Source: Smallanthus sonchifolius (Eukaryota > Streptophyta > Magnoliopsida > Asterales > Asteraceae). From it: a stretch of 64,000 nucleotides of DNA. The stretch is taken from positions 88,134,007 through 88,198,006 of the forward strand of contig CM042027.1 of NCBI GenBank assembly GCA_023525975.1. The letters are read 5' to 3'. The translations under genes and the position numbers were made by a program. The notes under the pieces were generated by a model. It was not told where the DNA came from and did not search any database. It saw only the letters and a list, made by a program, of their open reading frames with translations. Below are positions 10,765 through 25,989 of the stretch, in pieces (positions within the stretch are counted from its first letter, which is position 1; each line of letters opens with the position of its first letter).

Positions 10765-12442
10765 TGGTGTGTACGAATGTGTATATTAAAATGCAAGTCT
10801 CACACAATGGGTATCATATTTATAAAATTGATTTCTACCAAAAATAGGATACACCCACAGATAAGTGTACCTATTATATATGTGAGAAGGTAAAAACGAG
10901 ATGTCAATCCTCTGGACACATGGGCAACTCGTGATACTAAACTTTTATTGACATTTAGTCTAACCAATTAAGTTTATGGGAGTAAATGGTTGAAGCTAAG
11001 GAAAACTAATAACTTACTAAGAAATACCAAATGGAAGAAAGATTTATCATTTAGATGTCAAATCCTTTTGATCAATGAATGATTCTCCTAAATGACTTAG
11101 ATTATGACGATTGTTCCTATAGGGCTAGGCTTTCACTAGAGTTACATGGATGAGTCGATACCTAAAGCTCCATAACGTAAAGTTGGGTACTCGAGGACCT
11201 ACCAGGGGCGGATCTATGAGGAGCCCAGGGGTACCGTCAGGTACCCCTCAACTTTCGACGCGTAGTGGGAATATTCGACGCGCAGCGGAATTTTTTTTTT
11301 TTTTACCGTTTTATGTATCCAGATACCCCTGAACGAAATTTTAGATACCCCTGGATTTTTTTCCTAGATCCGCCACTGGGACCTACTATAATGAAGAACC
11401 AACAAACCACTTATTTAAAGTGCTAGAGTAGATAACTACCCCACTAGGGGCTTGAAATCTTATAATATAAGGGATGCAAATGCTATAGATTCACACTAAT
11501 AACTTTAAACCAAACACACCAAGAAGATATATCTCTAGCTGGAAGTTCCTACAATCAACCTAACAATGTAGAGGAAAAGCCTAACAGATTCTTGAACCCC
11601 TTTATTTAGATTTAATCCTAAGGTAGCACATCTATTCCAGCAATATTACCTCTGAATTCATCAAGCACTCGCTAGTGTGTCAATACCTAGATTATAACCT
11701 AAAGATAGAATACATTCTAAATCATAGACCTACACCTCAGAACCAACACAAGAACATTAATCAAGGACAAAATCAATAATAATATACACATATACATCAT
11801 AAGAGTAGTCCAATCCAACATTCAAATAAAACACGATCAAAATTTATCTAAACCTAGATGACACAAACGAGGTTAGCTTCATGATGTTTAAAAAGAAAAG
11901 AAACATAAAAATAAGCATGATCATGATCAGAGTAGTAGAACCGGTTTAATGGCTCAAGTTTTCTAATCATCAATGAACACATCTCTAATCCAATTGATAT
12001 GGTCTACGACATAAAGTTCTTTACTTTTCACTTCCAATACCTTCTAACAGAGGGTTAGAGAGCAAAATCGTCGACCCCAGAATTATGGCAGTCGTGATCT
12101 TTAAATAGGCAAAATTTTGTGTTTTTCAACTTTTGACATAGGCTAGTATGCTACCATACGGCCGTATCGTATCTTCAAATGTCGGCTGCGAATTAAAGTT
12201 TAAGGCATACAACATGTATGCTGCCATACGATCTTATCGTGTCTATCTTCAAGATCCTCCAAACTACAACCAGGTCCTCCATCTTGATTATCTACTCGGT
12301 TTTCTTTTAATCTTCATAAAATATCCAAGTATACTTGTAAATTCACTTATAAAACAATTAAGTACAAAAACTTAATAAATTTATAGTATAAATTACTACA
12401 ATATGAATTAATTTAAATATAAAACATGTGTACATTATAACA
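10765..12442 (-). repeat. probable Athila 5' LTR
   Basis: It is bounded by the primer site at 10764 and by TGTTATAATG (minus) at 12442. Its length of 1.5 kb without the nested MITE fits Athila LTRs. Two related blocks containing CCATACG..TATCGT occur near 12150-12250. The outer boundary is uncertain by several bases. Confidence 0.5.
11195..11386. mobile_element. hAT MITE with perfect 8-bp target duplication
   Basis: GGACCTAC flanks the element at 11195-11202 and 11379-11386. The 176-bp element (11203-11378) has ends CAGGGGCGGATCTA and, inverted, CAGTGGCGGATCTA. Inside are GGTACC and AGATACCCCTG words. It inserted into the Athila LTR. Confidence 0.92.
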
Positions 12443-12940
12443 CATCAATAACAAAGCAAGAAAACGGCAACATGACCTTCAGAAAAAGGTGTGAGGATCA
12501 CTATACACATGGACAACCCAACTTCCACTAAACATGTGGACAACCCGTTTACACCCTTTGGCCAAGGTCTCATCATACACGTTGACAGTCTCGTTTGGCC
12601 TTGAAATTGAAGTCCCATCTTACAAAATATATAACTCCTTACGTAACACCGTATAATGGACAACCCATGTTTATGCTTTCATCAATTTATTACGTAATAC
12701 AAATATTTATATATATATTTTTTAATTCACCACAATTCTACAAAACATGCATTATTTTTAAAATTGACATTTTGATGTATTCGAAAGTCTATCCACTTAC
12801 TTTTCCAATAATGCTTTTCAATATCACTAATCTTGCAAAATTTTCACCTTCTATGCTTATTTCACATAATTGTACTATTTTACACCATTTCTCTGAATAC
12901 ATCATTTCTATGCAAATTTTAGGTCTTATAACTTTACTCT
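12443..12940. other. AT-rich DNA without recognised features
   Basis: Long AT-rich open frames here have no family resemblance and biased Ile/Phe composition. No gene or repeat is supported. Confidence 0.5.
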
Positions 12941-12943
12941 TTG

Positions 12944-13302
12944 AGTTAAATGTAATTTTCATCCATTAGGTTTAATCAAAACATTGGATTTCGATTAGAT
13001 TTCAAACCTTTAATATCTTGTGTCACCTTTTGTTTTTTTAACACATGTCGTCCTTAAAAGTAACAACCGGTAACTTTTCTATTAACTCATACTCATGTGC
13101 TCCTCATGTGAGGGGCATTTTCATCCTTTCAGATATAGAGGGAGAGAGAGTACATATCGGAATCATATGTGTTGTACCTCAAAGAACGAATAAGTTAACA
13201 AAAAAGTTACCAGCAGTTACTTTAAGGGAGGAAACGTGTTAAAAGGGATAAAAGTTGATGACACAAGGTGTTAAAAGTTTGAATGAAAAATACATTTTAC
13301 TC
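12944..13302. mobile_element. MULE-like foldback MITE
   Basis: Left terminus GAGTTAAATGTAATTTTCATC is mirrored at the right (GAGTAAAATGTATTTTTCATT on minus). The arms continue inward for over 100 bp, with GTAACAACCGGTAACTTTT answered by the inverted GTAACTGCTGGTAACTTTT. The GAGTAAA terminus is shared with the element at 19000. No clean target duplication. Confidence 0.6.
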
Positions 13303-15789
13303 TTCCACTTATTAGGACTAAATCATATTTAAATTCAAGTTTTAATCAAAGTTTATATAATTGGTCACACACTTCCCATTTAGTTGCGTTTCAACCACAA
13401 TTTCACAAAATCATTATCCTCAACCCAAATTAACCCTTTTACCACCAAATTCCACAAACTAAGTTCTATAACTATTCACATAGTTTTTTTTTTCAAAAAA
13501 CATATTCAAAATTGTTATTGACCAATTTGGTCGATCAGTTTATTATTTGGACCGATTTAACTAAAATTTATCATTTAAAATGACAAATTAAATTTTAATA
13601 ATATAAAGTATAACCATTAACCATAATAAAGGAAGGTACGTTTCCACTTTTCGCACATAATCATTTTTGTGAGCGAAATTTAGTGGAAATCAAGTATAAA
13701 TTTATTATGATTATGTGAGTGAGAATGTTTTTGACAATTAAAGTGAAAGTCAAGAGTATCATTTGTTAGATTGTTAGCACGGTTATTATCGTATTAATGA
13801 AATCTAATTTGTCTTTTTTTTTTTATGAATTCCACCAATTAAATTCTTGGTCATCATTGTTATTACACTCAATTTATATGAAAATCCAATCTAGTTCAAT
13901 TTTGATCATTTAGGATAAGCATGTTCCACATGCCAATCACTTCCTAGAATATCAATTTAAACGTGTCTATAAAATTTTAAATTTCATATATAATTTTTAA
14001 GCTATTAAAAGTGTTAATTTTAGTCTAACAAAAACAAAATCACTAGATTATCGTTTTTCTTCTTATTGGACCGAATGCAAGACATGCACGCAATGGATTT
14101 CTTGTTTTTTCTTCATTTCTCAATCTAGGAAAAAAATAAACAAACATGAGTCCGTGCAGAATTCTTCAATTTTATTATATTTTTACACTTTTAACCCATA
14201 AAACTTTTTTTTATTTTCAGATATTACACTCATTTTAATTATTTACATTCATTTTAATCCTCAAATTACTAATTAATTTTCTTGAAATTTTACACGTTAT
14301 TAAAACAATACAATAATTTAATATTTATAAAAATTCATTTTAAAATTTATTATTTTATAGTTATATATTACAATTTGAATTTTAAGGTGGTTCATCTCCT
14401 CCACTCAAATGATGAAGGTTCACAACAGCTATAGACTTATGAATAATAATGTTAATAAATAGTAGTAACTAGAAATTTTGCCCCGTATAACGTTGCTAAA
14501 TAAAAAAACGATTTGTTGTTAAATACATAAAAAAAATGTATGAAGTTACGGCGCCTCGGTTGTGGAGATCGAAACATATATAAAAGACAGTTATATAACG
14601 GTATTGATGTTTTTCAATCGATGTCGGTCTCATTTTCACGGCACCCACACGTTACGGCGGGGCGGTGCGATTAAAAGAAACATATGAAGTTGCGACGGAT
14701 CGGTTATGGAGATTGAAACATTTATAGAATACATTATTGTGTCCCAAACGTCGTGGTTTAAGAATTTTAAAAAGATAATTTAATAGTATAAAAGTCAAAA
14801 GAAAAAAAATGTGTATGGGACGTGGATAGAAACAGTGACCTTCAACTTCAATACCATAGCACTTATCAACTCTTCTAATACATTATTTCGTTTTATTATG
14901 AGAATAAAAATATTTAACCACTAATACTTTCCAGAAAAAGAAAAAACAATTTTACCGGAACAATAGGAATGAGCACGTGGTCTCCGATAGGAGCCTCACC
15001 GACCTTGCAAAATGTGGTTTAGTAAATACTATTACTAACACTAGTAATAATAATAATACTAATAATATAAAAACTAATAATAATTATTAGTAATAATAAT
15101 AATAATGCAAAAACAAATAAATTAATAATTTGTTTGATACTAATATTATTAAAAAATGTAGCCAGAAACAATAACCGCTTGAGTGTTTTGAATAAAAGTA
15201 ATACATAAATAAGAATTAATATAAGTTACAGCTAGTAAAAAAAGTTTGAGGTAGAGTTTAATGGAACTAAAACTAATAAAGATAATACTATTTAACAAAT
15301 CAATTATCAAACGTCCTAAATCATTCTTAATCCACACAAATGAAATTAAATTATACTCTTCTTTTTCCTCTTTTGTCTCCTCTTGTGCTTGACGGCTATG
15401 TCAAAGCCTTAAATCTAAAATTTTGAAATTCTCCTTAATTACCACATCTGTTCATGATATCTTATTATGAATGCTTTAGGAGATGTTATATATTCTACAT
15501 GTGTGGACATGAATAAATTCTTCCATTATATAAAGTGTTTTTTTTCTTTATAATTTACATTAGGATCTTTTTTCTTTATTACTTAACATTATGGTGTAAA
15601 TATACCGAGTCGTACTCAAACTCTTCTAGTTTAGTTTAAGAGAGATTAAGTTGGACTCATTTTAAGCTTTATCTCTAAAACTCGAGTTCGGCTATAGTGA
15701 GTTGTGCTACAAGCTTGACTCACGCGCGATTATTTTGTGTTTATTGATTATTTAACTACTTTTTATTTATGTATAATTTTTTATATACA
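13303..15789. other. AT-rich intergenic DNA with one degenerate direct repeat
   Basis: Nothing coding is recognised. ATGAAGTTACGGCGCCTCGG at about 14540 and ATGAAGTTGCGACGGATCGG at about 14683 are diverged copies, each followed by a related block, and belong to an unidentified non-coding repeat. AT-rich (TAA)n stretches lie near 15050-15110. Confidence 0.4.
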
Positions 15790-16501
15790 TTTATAACCAG
15801 GGGCGACTCAATGGTTTTAGTGGCCTAAAGCGAATAAAAAACATGAGGCCCTTTCCACTAATTTCATGTCATAAACCATCTTCATTTATCTAGGCTTGGA
15901 ACCGACAATAATAAACTAAAAAGTTTATATTTGGCGAGGTTCATTATTATAATTAATTTCATTTGCCTTTTTAGGCTCATCTACATTTAGAGGTTAATGT
16001 ATATTTATAGGTTCGTCTATATTTAGAGGTGCGTAATCTTTTAAGGTTGTTACAAATTTTAGTAAAAAACATTTTTTTATTCCATTTCAGCTTATTGCTT
16101 CTGTGTCTTTTTTTCTTTTAGAATGAACAGATTCATGCTTCTTTATTCGAGTTGACATGATTAGAGTAAGATTTATCACATATTTGGGCAAATTCACAAA
16201 TTATAAAATTCAAGTTTTAAGTCTCATGATCAAGTTTAAGTGCAGCGGAGTTAACAATCAACTGACCACGAACCTTATAAAGTCATAGAATATCACATAG
16301 TAACAATCAACAGATAAAACTTGAATTGTACCTGGGATAAAAGATAAGCAAAAAAATCCAATTTCCTAGTAGAAAATTATGGTCTGCTTCTCGCTTAAAA
16401 ATGAAAAACCAAGTTTCCAAGTAGAATCCGATTACATATTTACACGGGTCAGTAGTCAACAGGCAAGCCCAAATAACATATATATATATATATATAGTAT
16501 A

Positions 16502-16988
16502 GGGATCCACTACAAAATGTAAAAACTATAAAAAGTATTTTAAAACGGTCATAACCGGTTCATACGAACTCCAATTTTACTCATTTCGGCGACGTTGGAA
16601 CCTTCTGGTCGAACTCTACGATCTTAGCTTGTATGGTTTAGATTTTAGGGTTTAGTTTTTGCCTTATGGGTTTAGCTTTTAGTATTTAGGCTTTTGAGGG
16701 GTGAGAGTTTTAGATTTTTGGGGGTGGGATGGGGTGGGGGTTAGGTTTTTGGGTGGCTTGGGTTGGGGTTTAAGCTTTTAGAGGGTGGTGGTGGTGTTTT
16801 TAGACGTCTTTTTCTGTTTTTTAGGGGTTTTTTCTTAGGATTTAGGTTTTTAGGGGTGGGGGTTTTAGGTTTTTGGGGTGGGGTGGGGGTTAGGTTTTGG
16901 GGCGGCTGGGGTGGGGGTTTTAGACTTTTGGGTGATGGTGGGTTTTTAAAATACTTTTTACACTTTTTAGCATGTTTAGAATATCCCC
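16502..16988. mobile_element. nested inverted-repeat element in a TA microsatellite
   Basis: About 50-bp ends are inverted: GTAAAAACTATAAAAAGTAT at left and GCTAAAAAGTGTAAAAAGTA (minus) at right, with outer tips GGGATCC and GGGGATA. Both ends abut TATATA runs, suggesting TA targeting. The interior is a G-rich imperfect minisatellite. Confidence 0.55.
16620..16950 (+). repeat. G-rich imperfect minisatellite
   Basis: The words GGTTTTTGGGGTGGGG, GGGGGTTAGGTTTT and TTTAGGTTTT recur in irregular order. One strand has many runs of three to five G, which could form G-quadruplexes. Confidence 0.75.
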
Positions 16989-16989
16989 G

Positions 16990-17041
16990 TATATATATAT
17001 ATGTGTGTGTGTATATATATGTGTGTGTGTGTGTGTATATA
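16990..17041. repeat. TA/TG dinucleotide microsatellite
   Basis: Alternating (TA)n and (TG)n blocks follow the right end of the nested element. Confidence 0.9.
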
Positions 17042-17512
17042 GACCGGAGACCCTTTTGATGTGGTGTCCTAAAGCTATGGTTTTAGTTTTTTACCCAAAG
17101 GACGCCCCTGTTTATAACTAATCAAGCTCTATGTATAAAACTAAATTTAGCTCTTTTATTGACAAGCTTCAATTTATATTTGGGCTCAAGTCGACCCCGT
17201 TTCACCTCGACACGACTGGATAGCTCACAAACAACCCAACTCATTTATACCCCACTTCACACATGATATATAGATTTATTTATGAATATTATATTGATAA
17301 ACGACTTGCAAATATGGTTATTTCAAATGCCATAGACATTGGCCCACACTAAACTGGCTGTAAAAACCTCTTCTACTTTTGTGGTTAGTTTTAAATGTCA
17401 TATGCATATTAGAGTTCAATATATAATGAGCATTCATAAACTAATAACTTTTTCAGATTTCATGTATTAGTTGTAAGGTGTGTTTCACATGTAGCAAATT
17501 CTTTGAGGGTGT

Positions 17513-18003
17513 TGTTGGGCTATTTTAGAATTTGGGAAATACAATCATGATATTTATTAATTTCTAGTTTAAGATAAAGAAAGATATATATGTTGATTAG
17601 TGGTAAATGATAAGACTTAAAGTTAAAGTATTAAATTGAACTAACAAGATAAGCATGTGATAATATTTATTATTTACATATATTACAGGTGTAATTAAAG
17701 GATTAATCCAAATTTGTTTGTTACGTAAAAGAGGTTTGGATAAAGATGCTTTAAGATAAAGATTAGTTATGGTTTATCGAGTCATATTTATCGGTTTTAT
17801 TAGATAGGATTATCTATCTAGTTGGTTTTAAATATTTATTTAATAAGTTTAAGTTGGATTAAAATTAGAAGTGGTAGTCTAGTATAATTAGAATTGTTTA
17901 GTTATAAATAGAGTTATATTGTATTGATTTTAGTGTTATAAACTCGTTCAATCTATTGTATAATAACATTTCCTAATAAAATATTAGAATAATAATTGGG
18001 ATG
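17513..18003 (+). mobile_element. possible Copia-type solo LTR
   Basis: It starts TGTTGGGCTATTTTAG, contains a TATA-like GTTATAAATAGAG near 17900 and a polyadenylation-like CTAATAAAAT near 17973. The right end is unclear and no target duplication is visible. Confidence 0.4.
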
Positions 18004-18206
18004 TTAGGCTATGTGTAATGGTCTCGTGAGCGTGCATGAAGGGTTGACGTGACGTGCATTAAGTGCGTGGAACACCTCGTCGCCTCTCCGGAGAGGGGGC
18101 GTAGCTGTGAGAGTGGTCACAGTGTGGGGAGATATTCTTTGCATATGTGTGAGGTGGACCAATGAGATCCGAGAATGAAGGCGTTGCCCCACTAAACATA
18201 GCCTTA
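18004..18206. mobile_element. PIF/Harbinger (Tourist-like) MITE
   Basis: TTA flanks 18007-18203. Ends are GGCTATGTGTAATGG and, inverted, GGCTATGTTTAGTGG. The 3-bp TTA duplication and 15-bp ends fit Harbinger. The interior is unusually GC-rich for this region. Confidence 0.85.
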
Positions 18207-18785
18207 TAATATTGATGATGAATTCCATCTAAGGGTACAAGAGGCACAATCCTAAGTACCCTAATTACCCAATGTAACCCCATCAGTAAAAAATTATCAT
18301 CTCATTTTTACCTAAATCTTTTACAAAGTACCCAAATTTATAGGAGGCACAATACAAAGTACCATAATTTTTTTATTTCATTTTTTAAATTAAAATTAAT
18401 TTCATTAATTCAAAATAATAAAATAAAAAAAGAGAAAATAACAATATCTAAACAAAATTACATAAAAACAAAAGAGAACACAATCACACACGGGTGCATG
18501 TACCCGATTGTACCACCCGTCAGCGGTGCTCGTCATCCTTGCGGCGGTGTAATCAAGGTACCCGAACTAGAATATTCTTCTGATTTTGGGAGTAACAATT
18601 TATTCTTAGGCACCTCTAGAGTATAGTGTCACCACTCACTTGTTATGACTCGCACAGGGGGAATATTTTTAGAATAGGTGTATAGCCCTGTGACACACCA
18701 ATGTCACAATCACGCATGGACAAGATCCTACAGGATACACCTACAAGGCTACAATCAAGAAGAGGATAATATAGCAATATGACGC
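18207..18785. other. non-coding, unidentified repeat remnants
   Basis: GGCACAAT and AAGTACC words recur near 18240 and 18350, suggesting a small old duplication. No gene is recognised. Confidence 0.3.
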
Positions 18786-20085
18786 TTATGCTATCCGTAG
18801 TGGTTTCATGTCACTTTCTTTCACGTGCTACCATGTTAGCGTCACATCAGCACATGGGATTTTCACTGTTAATTTTCACTAAGGTGCGTAGTGATTTTAC
18901 GTCTCACATTTAATTTTTAATAACAATAAATATAATAAAACTAATAATAATATTATTAATAATAATAAAACTAAAAACATATAATAATAATAAAACTAAG
19001 AGTAAACTTCGTTTTTGGCCCCTGTGGTTTGGCCTGTTTAACCCTTTTAGTCCAAAAAAGAATCTTTTAACATATCAGCCCCTGAGGTTGTATTTTTGTA
19101 ACCATTTCAGTCCATGACACTAACTCTGTTAACTTTTCTGTTAAGTATAGGGGCATTTTAGTTATTTTATTTTTAAGTAAACTAGTTAATCTTTTCAGTT
19201 CAATAAAAAAAATTTTAGGCTTTTTCATAAAACTTTTTTTCTACTTTTTTTAAAATCGTTTTTTTTATTTTTTAAAATCATTTTTTTTGTTTTTTTTTCG
19301 TAAAAACGTCTTTTTTGAATCTTTTTAAAAACGTTTTTTACTTTTCTAAAAAACACTTTTTTAACCTGTTTCATAAAAAACGTTTTAAAAAAACATTTTA
19401 TAAAAAGCTAAAAAAAATTTATAAAAAAACTAAAAAAATATTTTTAAATCGCTTTTTATGAAAAAAGTTTTAAATTTTTTTTATCAAAAAACATTTTTAA
19501 AAAGATTCAAAAAAGACGTTTTTACGGAAAAAAGAACTAAAAAAATAATTTTTAAAAGTAAAAAAAAACGTTTTTAAAAAAAGTAGAAATTTTTTTTATG
19601 AAAAAATCTAAAATAAGTTTTTATTGAACTTAAAAAATTAACTAGTTTACTTAGAAATAAAATGACTAAAATGCTCCTATACTTATCAGAAAAGTTAATA
19701 GTGTTAGTGTCATGGACTGAAATGGTTATAAAAATACAACCTTAGGGGCTAATATGTTAAAAAATTCCTTTTTGGACTAAAAGTGTTAAACAGGCCAAAC
19801 CACAGGGGCCAAAAACGAAGTTTACTCTAAAACTAATTATAATAATAATAAAACTAATAACAATAATAATAAAACTAATAATAATAATAATAATAGAAAT
19901 AATAATAATAATATAACTAATAATAATTATAGTAATAGTTTGACTCAAAAAGTCAAACAAATTACAACATCGGCGCCCGTGAAAAGCCCCCCTTCTTTCA
20001 CGCCTAGGGAGGCGGTGTTCCGGGGCGTGAAAGGCTTATGTGACTCACGCCCATTCTCTTCACGCCATCACTATGGATGATCTTA
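18786..20085. mobile_element. Harbinger-like element split by a MULE foldback
   Basis: TTA occurs at 18786-18788 and 20083-20085. Ends TGCTATCCGTAGTGG and, inverted, GATCATCCATAGTGATGG are related. AT-rich (TAA)n tracts lie on both sides of the nested element. Subterminal parts share GTGAAAG/CACGCC wording with the MITE near 33817. Confidence 0.5.
18991..19836. mobile_element. MULE foldback element with perfect 9-bp target duplication
   Basis: TAAAACTAA is present exactly at 18991-18999 and 19828-19836. The 828-bp body (19000-19827) is a near-perfect inverted repeat with arms of about 400 bp starting GAGTAAACTTCGTTTTTGGC, followed by words such as CCCTGTGGTTTG and GGGGCATTTTAGT. The 9-bp duplication and long inverted arms are MULE features. 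The centre is poly-A/poly-T rich. No transposase. Confidence 0.93.
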
Positions 20086-20279
20086 GTATATCTTTAGGTA
20101 ATATCCATCATTTTTTAAGGAGTTAGTATGGAGTTACCTAATGAATATGTTACACATTCGACTCGTGTTGAATTTAGGGAGCCCCATCTTTATGCTGTAA
20201 ATGTGGTTACTTAGAGGATGTCATATTATATCTATGCCTTTGAAGGACATAGTTGTGGCAAGGGTAAATTTAAGATTTA

Positions 20280-20720
20280 GATAGTGTTTAGTATGTATGA
20301 ATGTATGGTGTAACAAAATGAGTCATTTCGTTAGAATAAAATAAGACATGTTTGGTAACCACATACATAAATGGAATGAACAATTAAATAAAGAAAACGA
20401 TTCTCTCTTATTAGGATTTTCATTCCTTTAGGAATGGTGTTTTTTTTTCATTCATTCAAAAAATGAAATGATTTTGTTTAATTAATGACTCGAACTATGG
20501 CCCGATTCATGCTCATATCCACGACCCGATAGGGGTGAGCAAGTTGTGGTTGTTCTGGACACATGTGTTAGGATTGTTTTTTTGAATGATTCATTTCATT
20601 TTCACAGGTAACCAAACAAGACAAAGAATGGTAATGATCCATTTATTTTCTTTGTCAATTTCATTCACTCGTCCATTCTATTTCATTGTTCATTCATTTA
20701 CTTTATACCAAACAGATGCT
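20280..20720. mobile_element. diverged foldback MITE
   Basis: ATGTTTGGTAACC near 20350 is mirrored as GGTAACCAAACAAG near 20606, and AATGAAAT/ATTTCATT words alternate in both arms. The outer ends are not resolved. Confidence 0.4.
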
Positions 20721-21012
20721 TAATGTAGCAAGTTGATTTTCATAATTACCCATGTAATATGGACTTTTGATTTGATCATGAAATGTGGACGTCAGCCCAC
20801 TACATTTAGTCTAAAGACCGTTCCAAATTTCCAATCTAAAGATTAGGTAGGGGTGGGCAAAGAAACATGTAAACCGAACCATAATCAGAAACGCTAATTG
20901 AACCAAAAGAGTAATAAAAGATTTGTTTTTAATTTTAGGAATATTTGATTAATTTGATTCGGTTTTGGTTTGCATACAAGAACCAACCAAAATTTCAAAA
21001 CCATTTATATAA

Positions 21013-21433
21013 TCTATATTATATAATAAATAAAGGTTTTTATATGCCACGTGTCGTCACCATATTCAATCTCATCAATATTTTTTCGCCTCTCTCTCTT
21101 ATTAAATTAACTCATATCTTTTAATGAATTACTAATTATACTAATAAAACACATTTATTTTGAATTATCCTTTATTATAAAAAAAAACTTTGAAATCTAA
21201 TTATGTAATTTTTATTTTCAATCAAATATTAAATGAAAGTCAAATTATATTAAATAGTAATTGACGTATTTTCGAATCCTAATTATATATTATTTTTTGC
21301 ATATTTTGAATTTTGTTTTATATCGTTAATATACAGTAATACATTTTTATATTTGTAAAATACATTAATAAAATTTAAGAAATTTATGTATTGGTGTTTT
21401 TCATCCGTATATAATAAACGGGGTCTAAACTAG
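21013..21433 (+). mobile_element. non-autonomous Helitron
   Basis: It starts TCTATATTATATAATAA after an A and ends CCGTATATAATAAACGG (stem CCGT/ACGG), GGTCTAAACTAG, then T. These are the Helitron 5' TC, 3' hairpin and CTRR signals with an A|T target. A CCACGTGTC word lies about 35 bases inside the 5' end. The family recurs at 21787 and, on the minus strand, at 51814-52518. Confidence 0.82.
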
Positions 21434-21786
21434 TTATAATAATATAAATATGTATAATCTTATACAAAATATTTGTAAAAGCAACACCATGTTTAGTCAA
21501 AGTTTCATTAATATATAGTTAAAGTGTTTCATAATGGTTTCTTTGTATATTCATATTTATTCACTCCAAGCTTATAACCTATCAAACTCCAAGTTCATGG
21601 CGGCTTCAAACTGAAAATCAGTCAAATTCAAAATAGTTCACATCGGGTTCAAGTCAAAAGTTTATACCAAAAGTCAATCTACAAGTTTGGTTTGGGTTTA
21701 TAAGATGTATAGGTTACTTGTTAAAGCACATGTCTTTTACAGGAAATGTATCAGGTTTAAACCTAAATAATTGAGTAGTTTAGAAT

Positions 21787-22237
21787 TTATACTATATAAT
21801 CAATAAAGGTATTTCAATGTCACGTGTCGGCTCTGCATTCATTTTCATCATTTTTTCTTGATTATCTCTTTTTTTAAATACACATCAATCTTTTAATAAT
21901 AATAATAATATATGTTTAAAATAAATATTAATTATACTAATAAAACACATTTGTTTTAAATTATTCTTTACTATAAGAAACTCTGAAATCTAATTATATA
22001 ACTTTTATTTTCAATCAAATAATAAATGAAAATCAAATTATATTAAATAGTATTTAACATATTTTTAAAACCTAATTATATATTAATTATTACATATTTT
22101 GAATTTTGTTTTATATCCTTATCCAAATATATGTAATATATTTTTATATCTGTAATATATATATATATATAAATATTTAAAAAAATTTATGTATTAATAT
22201 TATTCATCTTGTGTGACGTACACGGGTCCTAAACTAA
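21787..22237 (+). mobile_element. second non-autonomous Helitron of the same family
   Basis: The body matches the 21013 copy throughout (subterminal TCACGTGTCGG, AATCAAAT..ATTAAATAGTA). The 3' end has stem GTGT-GACGT-ACAC, then CTAA before T. The 5' TC seems mutated. Confidence 0.7.
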
Positions 22238-22684
22238 TTATTGATATAAATTAAGTAGGAGTAAAATTTGCCAATTGTAAACGTAAAATTTGCCATTCAA
22301 AAAATCCGTTAATAACCAATCAACTGAATCCGTTAAATAAATATATCCCCCATGACCCCATCCCTATTTGTTTATATAAGTAAAAATAAAATAAAAAAAT
22401 GCAAATGAACATAATGTAAGATCTTTGATTGGATACATGGAGATCCAAGGTTTTTAAAAACAGAAAAAAAAGTCTAATCATTTTTATATAAAAAAAAATC
22501 AAAATATCAAAATAATAATAATAATAATAAATACTTCCCCACCTTTCTCTTCCGTCTACACAGTATGTTTCTCCGCTCTCCTACAAATAGCTAATCAACC
22601 ACCCAATGCTATGTGTTCATATGCCTTCTTCTTCTTCTTCAAAAACTTCATCCTTATATAACTAATTTATTCTTTCAATCAACA
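22238..22684. other. promoter and leader region of the GA 2-oxidase gene
   Basis: AT-rich DNA between a Helitron end and the start codon at 22685. A weak TATA-like CTACAAATAG lies near 22581. A CTT/TTC-rich leader (about 22620-22650) precedes the ATG. Confidence 0.35.
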
Positions 22685-25654
<2,970 letters not shown>

Positions 25655-25985
25655 TTACCATTTCTGTTTGTTATTATTATTATTGTTATTATTTAAAGAA
25701 AATAAACAGCCTGGTATTTAGTTTGAAAAACGCTTATAAAAAGTACTAAACATTTCTCAATTTGTTAATTTTTTCCATTGAGGATTTTTTTTTAAATCTT
25801 TCTTTTTGTGGTTAAAAAGATCTTAAATTGATTAAAGGAAAAAAAAAGTTTTACAGATTTAATTCATAAAAACAAGTTGAGTAACTCAAATAAAAAGTTA
25901 TAAAAAGTTCAACACGTTTTCTTTTGTAATTTGCTCTGTTATTATGTTCATTTAAATTTAAAGAAAAGAAACTTAGACCAAATGA
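25655..25985. other. 3' flank of GA2ox
   Basis: AT-rich sequence with AATAAA-like motifs (about 25698) suitable for polyadenylation. Nothing else recognised. Confidence 0.4.
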
Positions 25986-25989
25986 TCTA

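Larger units (their letters stand above)
8708..12442 (-). mobile_element. degraded Athila-type Ty3/gypsy element, 5' part
   Basis: Read on the minus strand: a long LTR (about 12442-10765), a primer-binding site resembling the 3' end of tRNA-Asp (10764-10741, GACGCCGTTGCTAGGGG), a leader, then a gag remnant (9037-8708). A long LTR plus tRNA-Asp primer fits the Athila/Tat group. The leader is split by a hAT element (9120-10607) and the LTR by a MITE (11203-11378). Protease, polymerase and the other LTR are missing. Confidence 0.65.
15790..17118. mobile_element. hAT element with perfect 8-bp target duplication and nested insertion
   Basis: TTTATAAC flanks the element at 15790-15797 and 17111-17118. 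The 1,313-bp body (15798-17110) has termini CAGGGGCGAC and, inverted, CAGGGGCGTC. No transposase is recognised. The flanks belong to an older repeat with AAGCTT/CTCGAG-type wording. A related left end is seen near 27681. Confidence 0.88.

Noticed and set aside
12595..12969. Open frame of 124 codons
   Set aside because: Ile/Phe-rich product of AT-rich DNA, no motif or family wording, no splice or promoter context.
16763..17059. Gly/Phe-rich open frame
   Set aside because: It is a translation of the G-rich minisatellite and TA/TG microsatellite.
18004..18283. Two overlapping minus-strand frames of 74 codons
   Set aside because: They lie in a Harbinger MITE defined by TTA duplications; no motif.
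19757..19960. Ile/Ser-rich minus-strand frame
   Set aside because: Caused by (TAA)n microsatellite sequence.
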